Assembly: GCF_947500325.1 (NCBI RefSeq)
Contig: NZ_CANMRQ010000003.1
Coordinates: 62,001 to 126,000 of the forward strand
Length of the DNA: 64,000 bases
Origin: an uncultured Lacinutrix sp.
Lineage (GTDB): Bacteria > Bacteroidota > Bacteroidia > Flavobacteriales > Flavobacteriaceae
Reading direction: 5' to 3'
Below the pieces are notes generated by a model, which did no database searches, was not told the origin of the DNA, and saw only the letters and a program-made list of their open reading frames with translations. A program made the translations under genes and the position numbers. Positions 18,594 through 27,786 of this stretch are shown here, one piece after another. How positions within the stretch are numbered: the stretch's first letter is position 1; the number at the start of each line of letters is the position of its first letter.

Positions 18594-19678
18594 CGCTTAT
18601 TTTTAATAAGTTTATATTTATTAACGATTTTAAAATAATACCGTTCTATTTCTCTAGTCAGCATAGCAATTAAATACGTTATTACTGTAAATATTAATAA
18701 ATAGATATAATGATAAATATCATGATCTGCTTTATTAGCCATACCAATCCATGGTGTTCTTAAAAAACCATGAACAGCAAAAATATAATAAGACAAACCT
18801 CCAGTAAATAGTAAAAACTGTTTAAAATACTTTGGGCTTTTATATTTTTTAAGAAAAGTGTACAGAGCTAAAACTATTATTATAAATGTCATATAAGACA
18901 AATACCAGAAATATAAATTATAAAGACCAAGTACAAAAAGCACGATAGATAAAGGTACAAGCCATACAAATTGTTTATTTATTATTGGAGCATATTGAGC
19001 GTATAACATACCAAAAATAAAAATTGGCAAATGCCCAACAAAAATAGAATACAGGCTAAAATTTTGATATGATAAATAATCATTTAAACAAAAGATTAAT
19101 ATAAGGGCTATAAATGCAACAAATAATAAATTATAAATACTTCTTTTAAATAAGTTTATAAGAATAGGAAAACAAAAGTATAACTGAACAATCAAAGAGT
19201 AAAACCAAAATGGTCCATTTAAAACAAACATTTTACCGGGAATAAAATTGGCCAACAACGTGAATCTTAAAAAGAAATCTATAGCTGTAGCTTGCGTAAA
19301 TTCTACCCTAAAAATTAAATACTTGTAAACAAATAAACCAATTAGAGCTATTGTAAAAACAGGATATAATCGTGATAGTCTTTTAACTATAAAACTTTTA
19401 AAATTAATCTCTTTGTTTATATAAGACTTCGTTAAACCATAACCGCTTAGAAATATAAAGAGATGTAATGCTATAAAAGGTGCTATATAAATAAATATAT
19501 ACCTAGGTGTGTTTAAAGGATCATTAATTAAACCAGAAATAAAGTTATTAGCTGGTTCTTCTCTATAATAAAATTCATTCTCTCCTAACATTGGAGCTAT
19601 CCAATGCAGAAAATTATGACAGAACACAAAAATTATAGCAATACCCTTTAATAATGTTGAATCTGTTTTAGATAACAT
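18590..19678 (-). CDS. acyltransferase family 3 membrane protein
   Basis: This is a 362-residue polytopic protein with about ten transmembrane helices. The N-terminal KGIAIIFVFCHNFLHW segment carries the catalytic-type His of the Acyltransf_3 family, and the RLSRLYPVF motif follows helix 3. Such enzymes acetylate or succinylate surface polysaccharides or lipids from the cytoplasmic side. Together with the phosphoethanolamine transferase encoded 26 nt upstream on the same strand it may form an envelope-modification operon, though the acceptor cannot be deduced. Confidence 0.8.
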   Translation of the reverse strand: MLSKTDSTLLKGIAIIFVFCHNFLHWIAPMLGENEFYYREEPANNFISGLINDPLNTPRYIFIYIAPFIALHLFIFLSGYGLTKSYINKEINFKSFIVKRLSRLYPVFTIALIGLFVYKYLIFRVEFTQATAIDFFLRFTLLANFIPGKMFVLNGPFWFYSLIVQLYFCFPILINLFKRSIYNLLFVAFIALILIFCLNDYLSYQNFSLYSIFVGHLPIFIFGMLYAQYAPIINKQFVWLVPLSIVLFVLGLYNLYFWYLSYMTFIIIVLALYTFLKKYKSPKYFKQFLLFTGGLSYYIFAVHGFLRTPWIGMANKADHDIYHYIYLLIFTVITYLIAMLTREIERYYFKIVNKYKLIKNKR

Positions 19679-19704
19679 ACTTAATATTTTTTATTTAATA
19701 AATG

Positions 19705-21342
19705 TTACTTCCATCTATCGTAATCTAGACTATCTTTAATCCAGCGTTTTCGTTCTTTAAAATTAATATTAAAGAGACTTCTTGATTTATCATTACCAAT
19801 AAAGTCAACATTGATAATATCTGAAAAACTATAGATAAAATCTTCTGCATTATATTTTCTATTAGAATAGTTTGTTAGTGTATCTATCCTAGAATTTTTA
19901 AGTTTATATTTATCAGAAAACCAAGCAATAAAAGGGATATCGAACATTGGTTTTGAGCCTTTATGTCTATGGTGTCCAACAAAATCTATAGTATCATAGA
20001 CTTCATCTCCATGATCTGAAAAATAAACAACAAAACTATTTTTATGTTGCTTTTTAACTAAATTAATAATTTCACTAATTACATAATCATTATAACGAAT
20101 GGCATTATCGTATTCGTTTACTAAACGTTTTGACTTATCTGTTTTAAATTTAGTTCGTTCATTTACCCCTTTAAAGTAATTATAAGACTCAGGATAACGT
20201 TTTTTATATGTTCTATGTGTTCCAATTAAGTGGACAAAAACTAGTTTTCTTTTGCCCTTAGAAGTAATTACCTTTTCAATTTCGGGAATAAGACTTTCGT
20301 CGTAAATAGTACTAAAATAATTATCTGTAGCTAGAAACTGTTGTTGTTTTGCAGCCGTAGCAATTATTGTAGGTGTACTTTCTGTAAAGCCTACAGGTTG
20401 CTGATTTGAAATCCAATACGTATCATAATTTGCCGCATTAGCTAATTGTACAACAGAGAAATTATTTTCTGCTTTTGGATTTTTATTATTAGACAGTGTT
20501 AATGCTTTTTCAAGAGATAAAATAGTCATAACGTCTGGAGCAATCACATCATTAAAAACATACAACTCCTCTTTCATTTTTGATAGTAACGGGTTTGTTT
20601 TTCTATTATAATTATACAATCCCATATGCCATCTAGACGTCGCTTCTCCAATAATTACAATACCTATTTGCTCTTCTTTGGTTTGAGATGTAATTTTTAT
20701 ATCATTATTTATAGATTGCGCTAAATGTTCTTTGTAATAGTCCTTTGCGATATTATAGTCCTTAATAGATTCAGAAAGTTTTAAAACTATACTTTGTTCA
20801 CTAAACGAGCGCCTTAGCATATAACCTGAAACTAAAATTAGGCCAATCAAACTAATTTGAAATGCTCTATTAGTAATACTAAAATCTAAAAAATTAAATG
20901 CTTTTTCTTTAAGTAAGGATTTAATTATTAGATAAATACATATAGAAAAACATAACATAAGAATAACTATAAAAGAGAAATTAAAATAACTCTTAAAAAA
21001 CTCTGAGCTTTCTGTGGCATTTGTTTCAAAAATCACAAAAATAGATGACGCTGTAGGTTTAGTATCAAAAGTGTAATAGAAAAACAGCTTAAATGCTATA
21101 AATAAAGCTAACAACCATTGGAAAAAAACTAATAATATAGACTTTAATTTATACGATTTAACCAGTAAAATAAAACTTATACAAATAACTGTTATACAAA
21201 AAATAGCACCTAACTCTCTATAAAACGAATCTGTTTCAGAAACTAAAAAATAGCCTAAAGTAAAAAATAATAGTAACGGAAAACTCATGATTAGAGTTAA
21301 ACGTAACAGCGACTTTATATGGTTTTTAATATCTTTAATCAA
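19705..21342 (-). CDS. phosphoethanolamine transferase-like sulfatase-fold membrane enzyme
   Basis: The 545-residue protein has five N-terminal transmembrane helices (to about residue 190) and a periplasmic sulfatase-fold domain. Metal and active-site segments are visible: GEATSRWHMGLYNYNRKTNP, a Thr in VMTILSLEKALT as likely nucleophile, and SDHGDEVYD with HRHKGSKPMFDIPF for metal binding. EptA/CptA relatives move phosphoethanolamine onto lipid A or core sugars. The start is a TTG. An ATG 18 codons downstream (21286-21288) would begin MSFPLLLFF and is an alternative. It runs 6 nt downstream of the THUMP methyltransferase gene. Confidence 0.82.
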   Translation of the reverse strand: MIKDIKNHIKSLLRLTLIMSFPLLLFFTLGYFLVSETDSFYRELGAIFCITVICISFILLVKSYKLKSILLVFFQWLLALFIAFKLFFYYTFDTKPTASSIFVIFETNATESSEFFKSYFNFSFIVILMLCFSICIYLIIKSLLKEKAFNFLDFSITNRAFQISLIGLILVSGYMLRRSFSEQSIVLKLSESIKDYNIAKDYYKEHLAQSINNDIKITSQTKEEQIGIVIIGEATSRWHMGLYNYNRKTNPLLSKMKEELYVFNDVIAPDVMTILSLEKALTLSNNKNPKAENNFSVVQLANAANYDTYWISNQQPVGFTESTPTIIATAAKQQQFLATDNYFSTIYDESLIPEIEKVITSKGKRKLVFVHLIGTHRTYKKRYPESYNYFKGVNERTKFKTDKSKRLVNEYDNAIRYNDYVISEIINLVKKQHKNSFVVYFSDHGDEVYDTIDFVGHHRHKGSKPMFDIPFIAWFSDKYKLKNSRIDTLTNYSNRKYNAEDFIYSFSDIINVDFIGNDKSRSLFNINFKERKRWIKDSLDYDRWK

Positions 21343-21348
21343 AAGCTT

Positions 21349-22509
21349 TTAATTATTCATATACTTCCCTTTTTTACTTCCTGCATACATTTCGTATTTA
21401 ACTAAACGTGATTCTAACTTAGCGTTCATTAGTTTTATTTTACGAGAAGGTCTTAAACCTACATGTTTTATTGCTTCTAGATTTGAAGTAATAAACCATG
21501 CATTAGTATTTGGGTAACCTTGTTTTAAAGTATCTCCAATAGCTTTATAAAAGCTTTCCATTTCTATATCCAAACGTTCTCCATATGGTGGATTAAAAAC
21601 CATATGTAACTTACTGTCACCTCCTTTTTGGGTTTTAAAGAAATCTTCATGTTTGATAGTTACAAACTCATCTAAATGTGCATTTTTTAAATTGTCTTTA
21701 GCTTTTGCTACTGCACTTGGTGATTTATCGAATCCTAATAATTTATGATGAAAATCTCTAGTTTTCTTTAACAGCGATTCTTCAATTTTTTCAAATAACT
21801 CAACATCCCAATCTGTCCAACGTTCAAAAGCAAACTCCTTTCTCATTAAATTTGGAGGTATATTACAGGCTATCATTGCTGCTTCAGCTAAAAGTGTTCC
21901 ACTACCACACATTGGATCCATAAAATCACTCTGCCCATCCCAACCAGACAGCATAATTAAACCTGCAGCTAAGACTTCATTTATTGGTGCGATATTAGTT
22001 GCAGTTTTGTAACCACGTCTATGCAAAGATTCTCCAGAAGTATCTAAAGAAATAGTACAAACAGAACGATCTATATGTACATTAATTTTTAAATCAGGAA
22101 AACGTAAATCTACATTTGGTCGTTCGCCAGTTTCATCTCTAAATTTATCGACAATAGCATCTTTTACCTTTAAAGCAGTATATTGAGAATGCGTAAAGAC
22201 TTTAGAATGTACTGTTGCATCAACAGCTAATGTCCCGGAAGACTTCATATATTTCTTCCAGTTCATTCTATAAACATTAGTGTACAAATCTTTTTCGCTA
22301 CTTACTCGAAAAGTCTTTATAGGTTTTAAAATTTTTATAGCTGTACGCAACCCTAAATTTGCTTTGTACATAAACCCTTTATCACCAACAAAACTAACAT
22401 TTCGCACACCTGTTTTTACATCTTGCGCACCTAATTGTGTAAGCTCTTTAGCTAACAACTCTTCAAAACCAAATAAGGTTTTGGCAACCATTTTGAAATT
22501 ATCTTCCAT
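21349..22509 (-). CDS. THUMP domain class I SAM-dependent RNA methyltransferase (RlmL N-terminal-like)
   Basis: This 386-residue protein begins with a THUMP domain (about 45-155) and continues with a Rossmann methyltransferase (UPF0020 type). Motif I is FMDPMCGSGTLLAEAA, and the catalytic N6/N2 motif is NPPYGERL. The length and order match the RlmL N-terminal half that makes N2-methylguanine in 23S rRNA. The fused RlmK part is absent, as is normal in Bacteroidota. Transcription starts from the minus half of the symmetric promoter at 22530-22548. Confidence 0.88.
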   Translation of the reverse strand: MEDNFKMVAKTLFGFEELLAKELTQLGAQDVKTGVRNVSFVGDKGFMYKANLGLRTAIKILKPIKTFRVSSEKDLYTNVYRMNWKKYMKSSGTLAVDATVHSKVFTHSQYTALKVKDAIVDKFRDETGERPNVDLRFPDLKINVHIDRSVCTISLDTSGESLHRRGYKTATNIAPINEVLAAGLIMLSGWDGQSDFMDPMCGSGTLLAEAAMIACNIPPNLMRKEFAFERWTDWDVELFEKIEESLLKKTRDFHHKLLGFDKSPSAVAKAKDNLKNAHLDEFVTIKHEDFFKTQKGGDSKLHMVFNPPYGERLDIEMESFYKAIGDTLKQGYPNTNAWFITSNLEAIKHVGLRPSRKIKLMNAKLESRLVKYEMYAGSKKGKYMNN

Positions 22510-22529
22510 TATTTTCGTCCAATAGAAAG

Positions 22530-22548
22530 CAAAAATACTCTATTTTTG
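22530..22548. promoter_or_regulatory. symmetric back-to-back divergent -7 boxes
   Basis: CAAAAATA (22530-22537) and TATTTTTG (22541-22548) form a perfect 8-bp palindrome around CTC. Each arm is a TAnnTTTG -7 box reading outward: the minus arm lies 20 nt from the THUMP methyltransferase ATG and the plus arm 51 nt from the ATG at 22600. Confidence 0.55.
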
Positions 22549-22599
22549 CTCTAATTCGATACTAACTAATTTGAGATTCTCATTTTCGTGAGAAAAATT

Positions 22600-23331
22600 A
22601 TGACAAAAGATAATACAACGTGGTATGCTTCGTGGTTTGATACCCCTTTTTACCATATTTTATATAAAGATAGAGATTATGCTGAAGCCGAAAACTTTAT
22701 GACTAATCTAACAAACTACTTAAACATTCCTGAGCACGGTAAAATTTTAGATTTAGCTTGTGGTAAAGGAAGACATTCTGTATACCTTAATACACTAGGC
22801 TATAATGTTACTGGTGTAGATCTTTCTGAAAATAGCATTACCCATGCTAAACAATTTGAGAACAACAATTTACACTTTAAAGTACATAACATGTGTAAAC
22901 CATTCCCAGATCAATTTGATGCAGTTTTTAATTTGTTTACAAGCTTTGGTTACTTTGATAATCTTGAAGATAATTTAAATACTATAAAAGCTATTAAAGC
23001 CGATTTAAATGATACTGGTTTTGGAGTTATAGACTTCATGAACAGCGAGTATATTATCGATAATTTAGTTGCCGAAGATATAAAAACTGTAGAAGGCATT
23101 AATTTTCACCAAAAGCGTCGTGTAGAAAATGGTTTTATAATAAAAGATATCTCTTTTGAAACTCAAGGTAAAACATATAATTTTCAAGAACGTGTTAGAG
23201 CATTTACATTACAAGATTTCGAAACACTTTTCGAACAAGCTGGAGTACATTTAATTGATGTGTTTGGTGACTATAAACTAAGTAAATACATAAAAAAACA
23301 GAGCGAACGTTTAATACTTATATTTAAATAA
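22600..23331 (+). CDS. class I SAM-dependent methyltransferase
   Basis: From ATG 22600 the protein has 243 residues (a GTG at 22588 is an alternative giving four more). The Methyltransf_25 motif I is ILDLACGKGRHSVYL, motif post-I VTGVDLSENSI and motif II FDAVFNLFTSFGYF. The start YASWFDTPFYHILYKDRDY is characteristic of a Bacteroidota subgroup. The substrate is unknown. It leads a three-gene operon with the ZIP transporter (1 nt gap) and the DUF4268 gene (1-nt overlap). Confidence 0.85.
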   Translation: MTKDNTTWYASWFDTPFYHILYKDRDYAEAENFMTNLTNYLNIPEHGKILDLACGKGRHSVYLNTLGYNVTGVDLSENSITHAKQFENNNLHFKVHNMCKPFPDQFDAVFNLFTSFGYFDNLEDNLNTIKAIKADLNDTGFGVIDFMNSEYIIDNLVAEDIKTVEGINFHQKRRVENGFIIKDISFETQGKTYNFQERVRAFTLQDFETLFEQAGVHLIDVFGDYKLSKYIKKQSERLILIFK

Positions 23332-23332
23332 T

Positions 23333-24004
23333 ATGCAAAATATAGTACTTCCAATACTATCTGTCGTTTTAGGTTATCTAGTTGTTTTAGTATTAAAACC
23401 AAAGCAAAATAAAAATTTAAAACTGCTCTTAGCCTTTAGTGGTGCCTTTTTATTATCTATAACTGTATTTAGCTTCTTACCAGAAGTTTATAGTACCGAT
23501 AATAATCATATTGGGATTTTTATTATGATGGGTATTTTATTACAAATCATTTTAGAATTCTTTTCTAAAGGTGCAGAACATGGACATGTACACATAGATA
23601 AAGAGGCAGTAGTTTTTCCTTGGTTATTATTTATAAGTTTAAGTATACATAGTGTTTTAGAAGGTGTTCCTATTCATGCTCACGATAGTTTAATTTATGG
23701 TATTATTATACATAAACTACCTGTAGCCATTATTTTAGCAACATTTTTTTCAGCCTCAAAAATGAGTAAAACCAAATCCCTACTGTTTCTTTTACTATTT
23801 GCTTTAATGACGCCTTTAGGCGTATTTTTATCTACAAATTTTTCTATAATAGAAACTTATTTCACAGAAATATCTGCAGTAGTTATTGGTATCTTTTTAC
23901 ATATTTCTACAACCATTTTATTTGAAAGTAATGAAGGTCATAAATTTAATATCACTAAACTATTAACTATAGTTATTGCTATAGTTTTAGCCTATTTTAT
24001 ATAA
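23333..24004 (+). CDS. ZIP family divalent metal transporter
   Basis: This 223-residue protein has about eight transmembrane helices. A His-rich loop (HGHVHID) precedes the core metal sites HSVLEGVPI on helix 4 and HKLPVAI on helix 5, the two conserved ZIP histidine motifs, while the last helices carry FLHISTTILFE. ZIP proteins bring zinc or other divalent metals into the cytoplasm. No Zur-type operator was recognised upstream. The stop codon overlaps the start of the DUF4268 gene (TAATG). Confidence 0.85.
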   Translation: MQNIVLPILSVVLGYLVVLVLKPKQNKNLKLLLAFSGAFLLSITVFSFLPEVYSTDNNHIGIFIMMGILLQIILEFFSKGAEHGHVHIDKEAVVFPWLLFISLSIHSVLEGVPIHAHDSLIYGIIIHKLPVAIILATFFSASKMSKTKSLLFLLLFALMTPLGVFLSTNFSIIETYFTEISAVVIGIFLHISTTILFESNEGHKFNITKLLTIVIAIVLAYFI

Positions 24005-24432
24005 TGTTTTCAAGAGAAGAATCTAAACAAATAAAACAACTATTCTGGACAAGTTTTGGCAAATCCTTTCCACGAAAATGGATTAAATATGATACCAAGA
24101 TAAAAGGCTTTAGTTTTAAATTTCATTTTGATAATAAAGTCGCTTTAGTGGCTTTAGATTTAGAAGACAGCTTGGAAAATCGTATTCGATACTGGGAAAA
24201 ATTACAATCACTTAAAACCATTTTAAAAGATGACTTTTTACCCGAAGCTATTTTTGAAGAAGAATACTTTTTAGACAATGGTAAAGAACTCTCAAGAATC
24301 TATGTCCAATTAGAAGAAAAAGTAAATATCCATAACAAAAACCATTGGCAACAAGTAATGGAGTTCTTTAATAAAAACATGAGTTTATTTGAAGCTTTTT
24401 TTACTGAATATGAAGATGTTATAAAATTATAA
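24004..24432 (+). CDS. DUF4268 domain-containing protein
   Basis: The 142-residue protein starts MFSREESKQIKQLFWTSFGK and has the DUF4268 features YDTKIKGFSFKFHFDNK and RIRYWEKLQSLK, plus a C-terminal helix. The domain occurs alone, as here, or at the end of putative nucleases. By itself its role is unknown. It is the third gene of an operon with a methyltransferase and a ZIP transporter, which gives no clear functional hint. 57 nt separate it from the convergent MocR gene. Confidence 0.75.
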   Translation: MFSREESKQIKQLFWTSFGKSFPRKWIKYDTKIKGFSFKFHFDNKVALVALDLEDSLENRIRYWEKLQSLKTILKDDFLPEAIFEEEYFLDNGKELSRIYVQLEEKVNIHNKNHWQQVMEFFNKNMSLFEAFFTEYEDVIKL

Positions 24433-24489
24433 CTATTAATTAAAAGCTGGCTAAAACAAATCTTAAACAGATTTACTCTCTTTATTTTA

Positions 24490-25980
24490 TTATAATATTT
24501 TCAGCATTTTAACATCATTAAAAGCTTTCTTAAATCTATTTATTAATTCATAAATTTCTTCATCATTATATGCTGCAAAACCAATTCTTATATAATTATG
24601 GTTAAGTTTAGCACTGTCATAGCGTTGCCAATCTCCAATTTCTAATTTATATTCTTTTGCAATTTCTGCTATAGTTTCCCAACAGTAATTTGAATTCAAT
24701 TTTACCCAAACTGCCATGCCTCCTTTTGGAATTTCAAATTGAAAAAAAGAACCTAATTCCGCTTTTAAAAGCTTACAAAATAAATCACGCCGTTGCTTGT
24801 AAATTTTTAACACTTTACGAATATGCCTATCCAAATCTCCAGATTTTATAAAACTTGCAAATGTTAATTCTAATAGCGCATCTCCTTGTCTATCTATAAA
24901 ACCCCTTAATTTAGATGCTTCATCTACAAACTCTGTAGAAGCAATTAAATATCCTATTCTATAAACTGGAGCAATAGTTTTGCAAATAGAGCCAATATAT
25001 ATTACGTTTCCATTTGTATCATGGCTTGCTAATGGCAAAATAGGTGCGTGATTATAATTAAAATCGTAATCGTAATCATCTTCAATAATTGCAAAATTAT
25101 ATTGTTTTGCAAGATTTAAAAGATGAATTCTTCTTTTAGCCGAAAGTGTTACAGTTGTAGGATGATGGTGGTGAGAAGTTACATATACTGCCTTAATTTG
25201 TTGGTGCTTACATAAGTTTTCAATATCATCTGTTACAATCCCATTTTTATCAACCATAACGCGTACTAATTTTGCGTGTTGATTTAAAAAAGTGGAATCT
25301 GCAGACTCATAATTAGTATTTCCTACAATAATAATATCATCTTTTTGAAGTAATAATTGAGCCGACAACCAAATCCCCATTTGACTCCCTCGAGTAATCA
25401 AAACATTGTCTTTACTAATATTCAAGCCTCTAGTTGAGTTTAAATAATTAGCTAAAACGTTTCGTAAAGTAGCATTTCCATATGTAGAACCATAAGATAA
25501 ATAATCAAATATGTTCTTTTTTGCTGAAATTCTTCTGTACGTTCTTGCTATTTCATTAATTGGTGTTAATCTACTATCTGAAACCCCATCGTTTAAATAT
25601 ATAAAGTCATCATTCTTTTTTGTGAGTTTTTTAGATAAAATACTATTCTTATAAAAAGAAAACCCAGTACTTTTCTTTAAACCAATAACTTTTGAAGAAT
25701 TTATTTTTTGTTGCTGCAGTATTGGTAAATTACGAAGTACAAAAGTTCCTTTCTTGGGAATACTTTCTACCCAACCTTGTAGTAATAATTCTTCATAACA
25801 AGCAACAATTGTTTTTCTGTGAACATTTAAATCCTTAGCTAAAATTCTACTACCTGGAAGTTTCGTATTTGGTGCTAAAGTTTGATTTTTAATACATTGA
25901 ATAATCTGGTTAGATAATTGTAAATACAATGCCTGATTGCTCTTTCTATCAAATTTAATACTAGTTTTAAACGGAAACAT
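24490..25980 (-). CDS. MocR family transcriptional regulator (GntR helix-turn-helix fused to aminotransferase domain)
   Basis: This 496-residue regulator has an N-terminal GntR winged helix (about 10-80; LYLQLSNQIIQCIKNQTLAPNTKLPGSR and DLNVHRKTIVACYEEL). A long linker and a fold-type I aminotransferase domain follow, with the PLP Lys in IGSICKTIAPVYR and the Asp in IIEDDYDYDFNY. Such proteins (PdxR, GabR) sense PLP or amino compounds. It faces the DinB/DUF1272 genes across an 80-nt gap holding repeated CTGGA(C/T)T sites. A PNPOx-fold gene lies 1 kb on, which fits a vitamin B6 or flavin-related regulon by inference. Confidence 0.85.
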   Translation of the reverse strand: MFPFKTSIKFDRKSNQALYLQLSNQIIQCIKNQTLAPNTKLPGSRILAKDLNVHRKTIVACYEELLLQGWVESIPKKGTFVLRNLPILQQQKINSSKVIGLKKSTGFSFYKNSILSKKLTKKNDDFIYLNDGVSDSRLTPINEIARTYRRISAKKNIFDYLSYGSTYGNATLRNVLANYLNSTRGLNISKDNVLITRGSQMGIWLSAQLLLQKDDIIIVGNTNYESADSTFLNQHAKLVRVMVDKNGIVTDDIENLCKHQQIKAVYVTSHHHHPTTVTLSAKRRIHLLNLAKQYNFAIIEDDYDYDFNYNHAPILPLASHDTNGNVIYIGSICKTIAPVYRIGYLIASTEFVDEASKLRGFIDRQGDALLELTFASFIKSGDLDRHIRKVLKIYKQRRDLFCKLLKAELGSFFQFEIPKGGMAVWVKLNSNYCWETIAEIAKEYKLEIGDWQRYDSAKLNHNYIRIGFAAYNDEEIYELINRFKKAFNDVKMLKIL

Positions 25981-26041
25981 CTGGACTACTTAATATATCT
26001 ATTCTGGATTATTATAACAGTCCATAAATATAGTATTTTTG
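25981..26041. promoter_or_regulatory. candidate MocR operator and divergent promoter
   Basis: CTGGACT (25981-25987) is repeated directly as CTGGATT (26004-26010), 23 nt apart start to start. An inverted copy, AGTCCA, lies at 26019-26024. A -7 box TATTTTTG follows at 26034-26041 for the plus-strand DinB gene. Direct repeats beside the promoter fit MocR-type binding. Confidence 0.45.
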
Positions 26042-26060
26042 AGTTATAAAAACAGGAGAA

Positions 26061-26579
26061 ATGACAAAATCGGACTTAAAATCATCGGAATTTGACGAGT
26101 ATTATTTAAGATATATTGACAAACTATCTAGTAAAACTGAGTTAAGAAAAGGCTTTGAATATGGAAAAAACACTACCATTAATTTCTTTAAATCAATCCC
26201 AAATGAGAAGTTAACATACCGCTATCAATCTAATAAATGGAGCATAAAAGAAGTACTTCAACATTTAATAGATACAGAACGTATTTTTATGTATCGTTGC
26301 TTTAGAATTGCTAGGAGAGATACAACTGCCTTGTCAGGATATAATCAAGACATATATATTAATCCTTCTAATGCAAATAATAAATCAATAGATAGTTTAT
26401 TGAGTGAGTTTACAATAAATCGCAATAATTCCATTTCGTTATTAAATAGCTTAACAGATGAAAATTTATCTTTTATAGGAAACTCTAATAATTCAAAGAT
26501 GTCTGCGAGAGCTGCCGCTTTTACTATTTTAGGTCATGATATTTGGCATATGGAAGTAATACAAAATAAATATTTATAA
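26061..26579 (+). CDS. DinB family protein
   Basis: This 172-residue DinB_2-fold protein has metal-ligand histidines in VLQHLIDTER and in GHDIWHMEVI near the C-terminus, with the typical YRYQSNKWSIKEVLQH start of helix 2. A good ribosome site (AGGAG) sits 6 nt before the ATG, unusual for this window. It runs into the DUF1272 gene with a 1-nt gap, and both face the MocR gene, so they may be the MocR target operon. Confidence 0.8.
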   Translation: MTKSDLKSSEFDEYYLRYIDKLSSKTELRKGFEYGKNTTINFFKSIPNEKLTYRYQSNKWSIKEVLQHLIDTERIFMYRCFRIARRDTTALSGYNQDIYINPSNANNKSIDSLLSEFTINRNNSISLLNSLTDENLSFIGNSNNSKMSARAAAFTILGHDIWHMEVIQNKYL

Positions 26580-26580
26580 T

Positions 26581-26871
26581 ATGTTAGACTTAAGACCCAA
26601 TTGCGAGCATTGTAATAAAGATTTGCCAAACACATCTACCGATGCAATGATTTGTTCTTTTGAATGTACTTATTGCAAAGTATGTGCTCTTGAAATCTTT
26701 GAAAATGTATGCCCAAGTTGTGCTGGAAATTTTGTTGAACGTCCCATTAGACCACAAAAAGAAATTGAAAAAAATCCAGCATCAACGAAGCAAATATTTA
26801 AACCAAAAAATTTAGAGAAAGCTAAATTACATTCAGATAAATTTAAAAATATTGCGCCAGAAAAAAGGTAA
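26581..26871 (+). CDS. DUF1272 domain protein (zinc-binding)
   Basis: The 96-residue protein starts MLDLRPNCEHCNKDLP and carries a cysteine-rich DUF1272 module: CEHC at about 8-11, CSFECTYCKVC and CPSCAGN, then VERPIRP. The spacing implies one or two zinc sites. The C-terminal 35 residues are basic and probably disordered. The function of DUF1272 is unknown. The preceding DinB gene is 1 nt away. Neither a terminator nor a clear promoter was found in the 134-nt gap after it. Confidence 0.85.
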   Translation: MLDLRPNCEHCNKDLPNTSTDAMICSFECTYCKVCALEIFENVCPSCAGNFVERPIRPQKEIEKNPASTKQIFKPKNLEKAKLHSDKFKNIAPEKR

Positions 26872-27005
26872 TTAGAATTCGTCGTTATAATAAGTTACAT
26901 CTATAAAAAAGATCTATAAGTTTAGATTGGCAAATGTTAGTGAATTAAATTCCTTAGTCAATATAAAAACATATGAAAATATAGTTTTCTCAAAAAAACA
27001 TAAAC

Positions 27006-27668
27006 ATGCAAGACTATTCAAAATCGAAATTAAACAGAATAAAACGTGGGCAAAACAGAGCGACTTACGATGTTGAAAAAATAAACACCATTTTAGATGC
27101 TGGTTTTATTGGTTACGTAAGCTATATATATCAAGATAGATCTATAACACTCCCAATGGCATATGGCAGGAAAGGCAATAAAATTTATTTACATGGTTCT
27201 CAAGCCAATAGAATGTTACTCGCTTTATTAAAAGTAAAAAAAATGAGTATGACTGTAATGCATTTAGACGCTTTAGTATTAGCGCGTTCTGGTTTACACC
27301 ATTCAGTAAATTATCGATCTGCAACTTTGTTTGGTTCTGTAAAGAAAATAGAAAACCCTAAAGCAAAAGACGCGGCTCTTCTCTGTTTTATGGAACATAT
27401 GATGAAAGGTCGTTGGGAAGGAATTAGACCAATGCATCAAAAGGAATTAGATAGAACTCTAGTTTTAGAAATGACTATTGAAACTGCTTCTGCAAAAATT
27501 AGAGATGTTGGTGTTGCAGACGAACCAGAAGATTACGATTTAAACGTTTGGGCTGGTATAGTTCCTATAAAGCAAATAGCAGAATACCCAATTTCGGATG
27601 AAGGCATACCTCAAAAAATGAAAATCCCAAAACATGTTTTAGATTATTACCAACAAAAAAAAGGATAA
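27006..27668 (+). CDS. pyridoxamine 5'-phosphate oxidase-fold flavin-binding protein
   Basis: This 220-residue protein belongs to the PNPOx-like split-barrel group that includes NimA-type nitroimidazole reductases and flavin-binding regulators. Family features are GYVSYIYQDRSITLPMAYG, then IYLHGSQANRMLLAL, VMHLDALVLARSGLHHSVNYRSATLFG and the WEGIRPMHQKELDRTLVLEM segment. It probably binds FMN. The real substrate is unknown. It is often a neighbour of MocR regulators, as here. Confidence 0.8.
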   Translation: MQDYSKSKLNRIKRGQNRATYDVEKINTILDAGFIGYVSYIYQDRSITLPMAYGRKGNKIYLHGSQANRMLLALLKVKKMSMTVMHLDALVLARSGLHHSVNYRSATLFGSVKKIENPKAKDAALLCFMEHMMKGRWEGIRPMHQKELDRTLVLEMTIETASAKIRDVGVADEPEDYDLNVWAGIVPIKQIAEYPISDEGIPQKMKIPKHVLDYYQQKKG

Positions 27669-27719
27669 AATTCAACTAAGTTCAAAAATTCACATCGTAA
27701 TAAATAGAAATTGCTACCT

Positions 27720-27752
27720 AAGCACAAGTCATTAGAACTTGTGCTTTTTTTA
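27720..27752 (+). terminator. intrinsic terminator after the PNPOx-like gene
   Basis: AAGCACAAGT pairs perfectly with ACTTGTGCTT around a 7-nt loop and is followed by a T tract. It closes the DinB/DUF1272/PNPOx group. Confidence 0.85.
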
Positions 27753-27786
27753 ATACATTTATACTCTATAAATGACAAAAATATTT

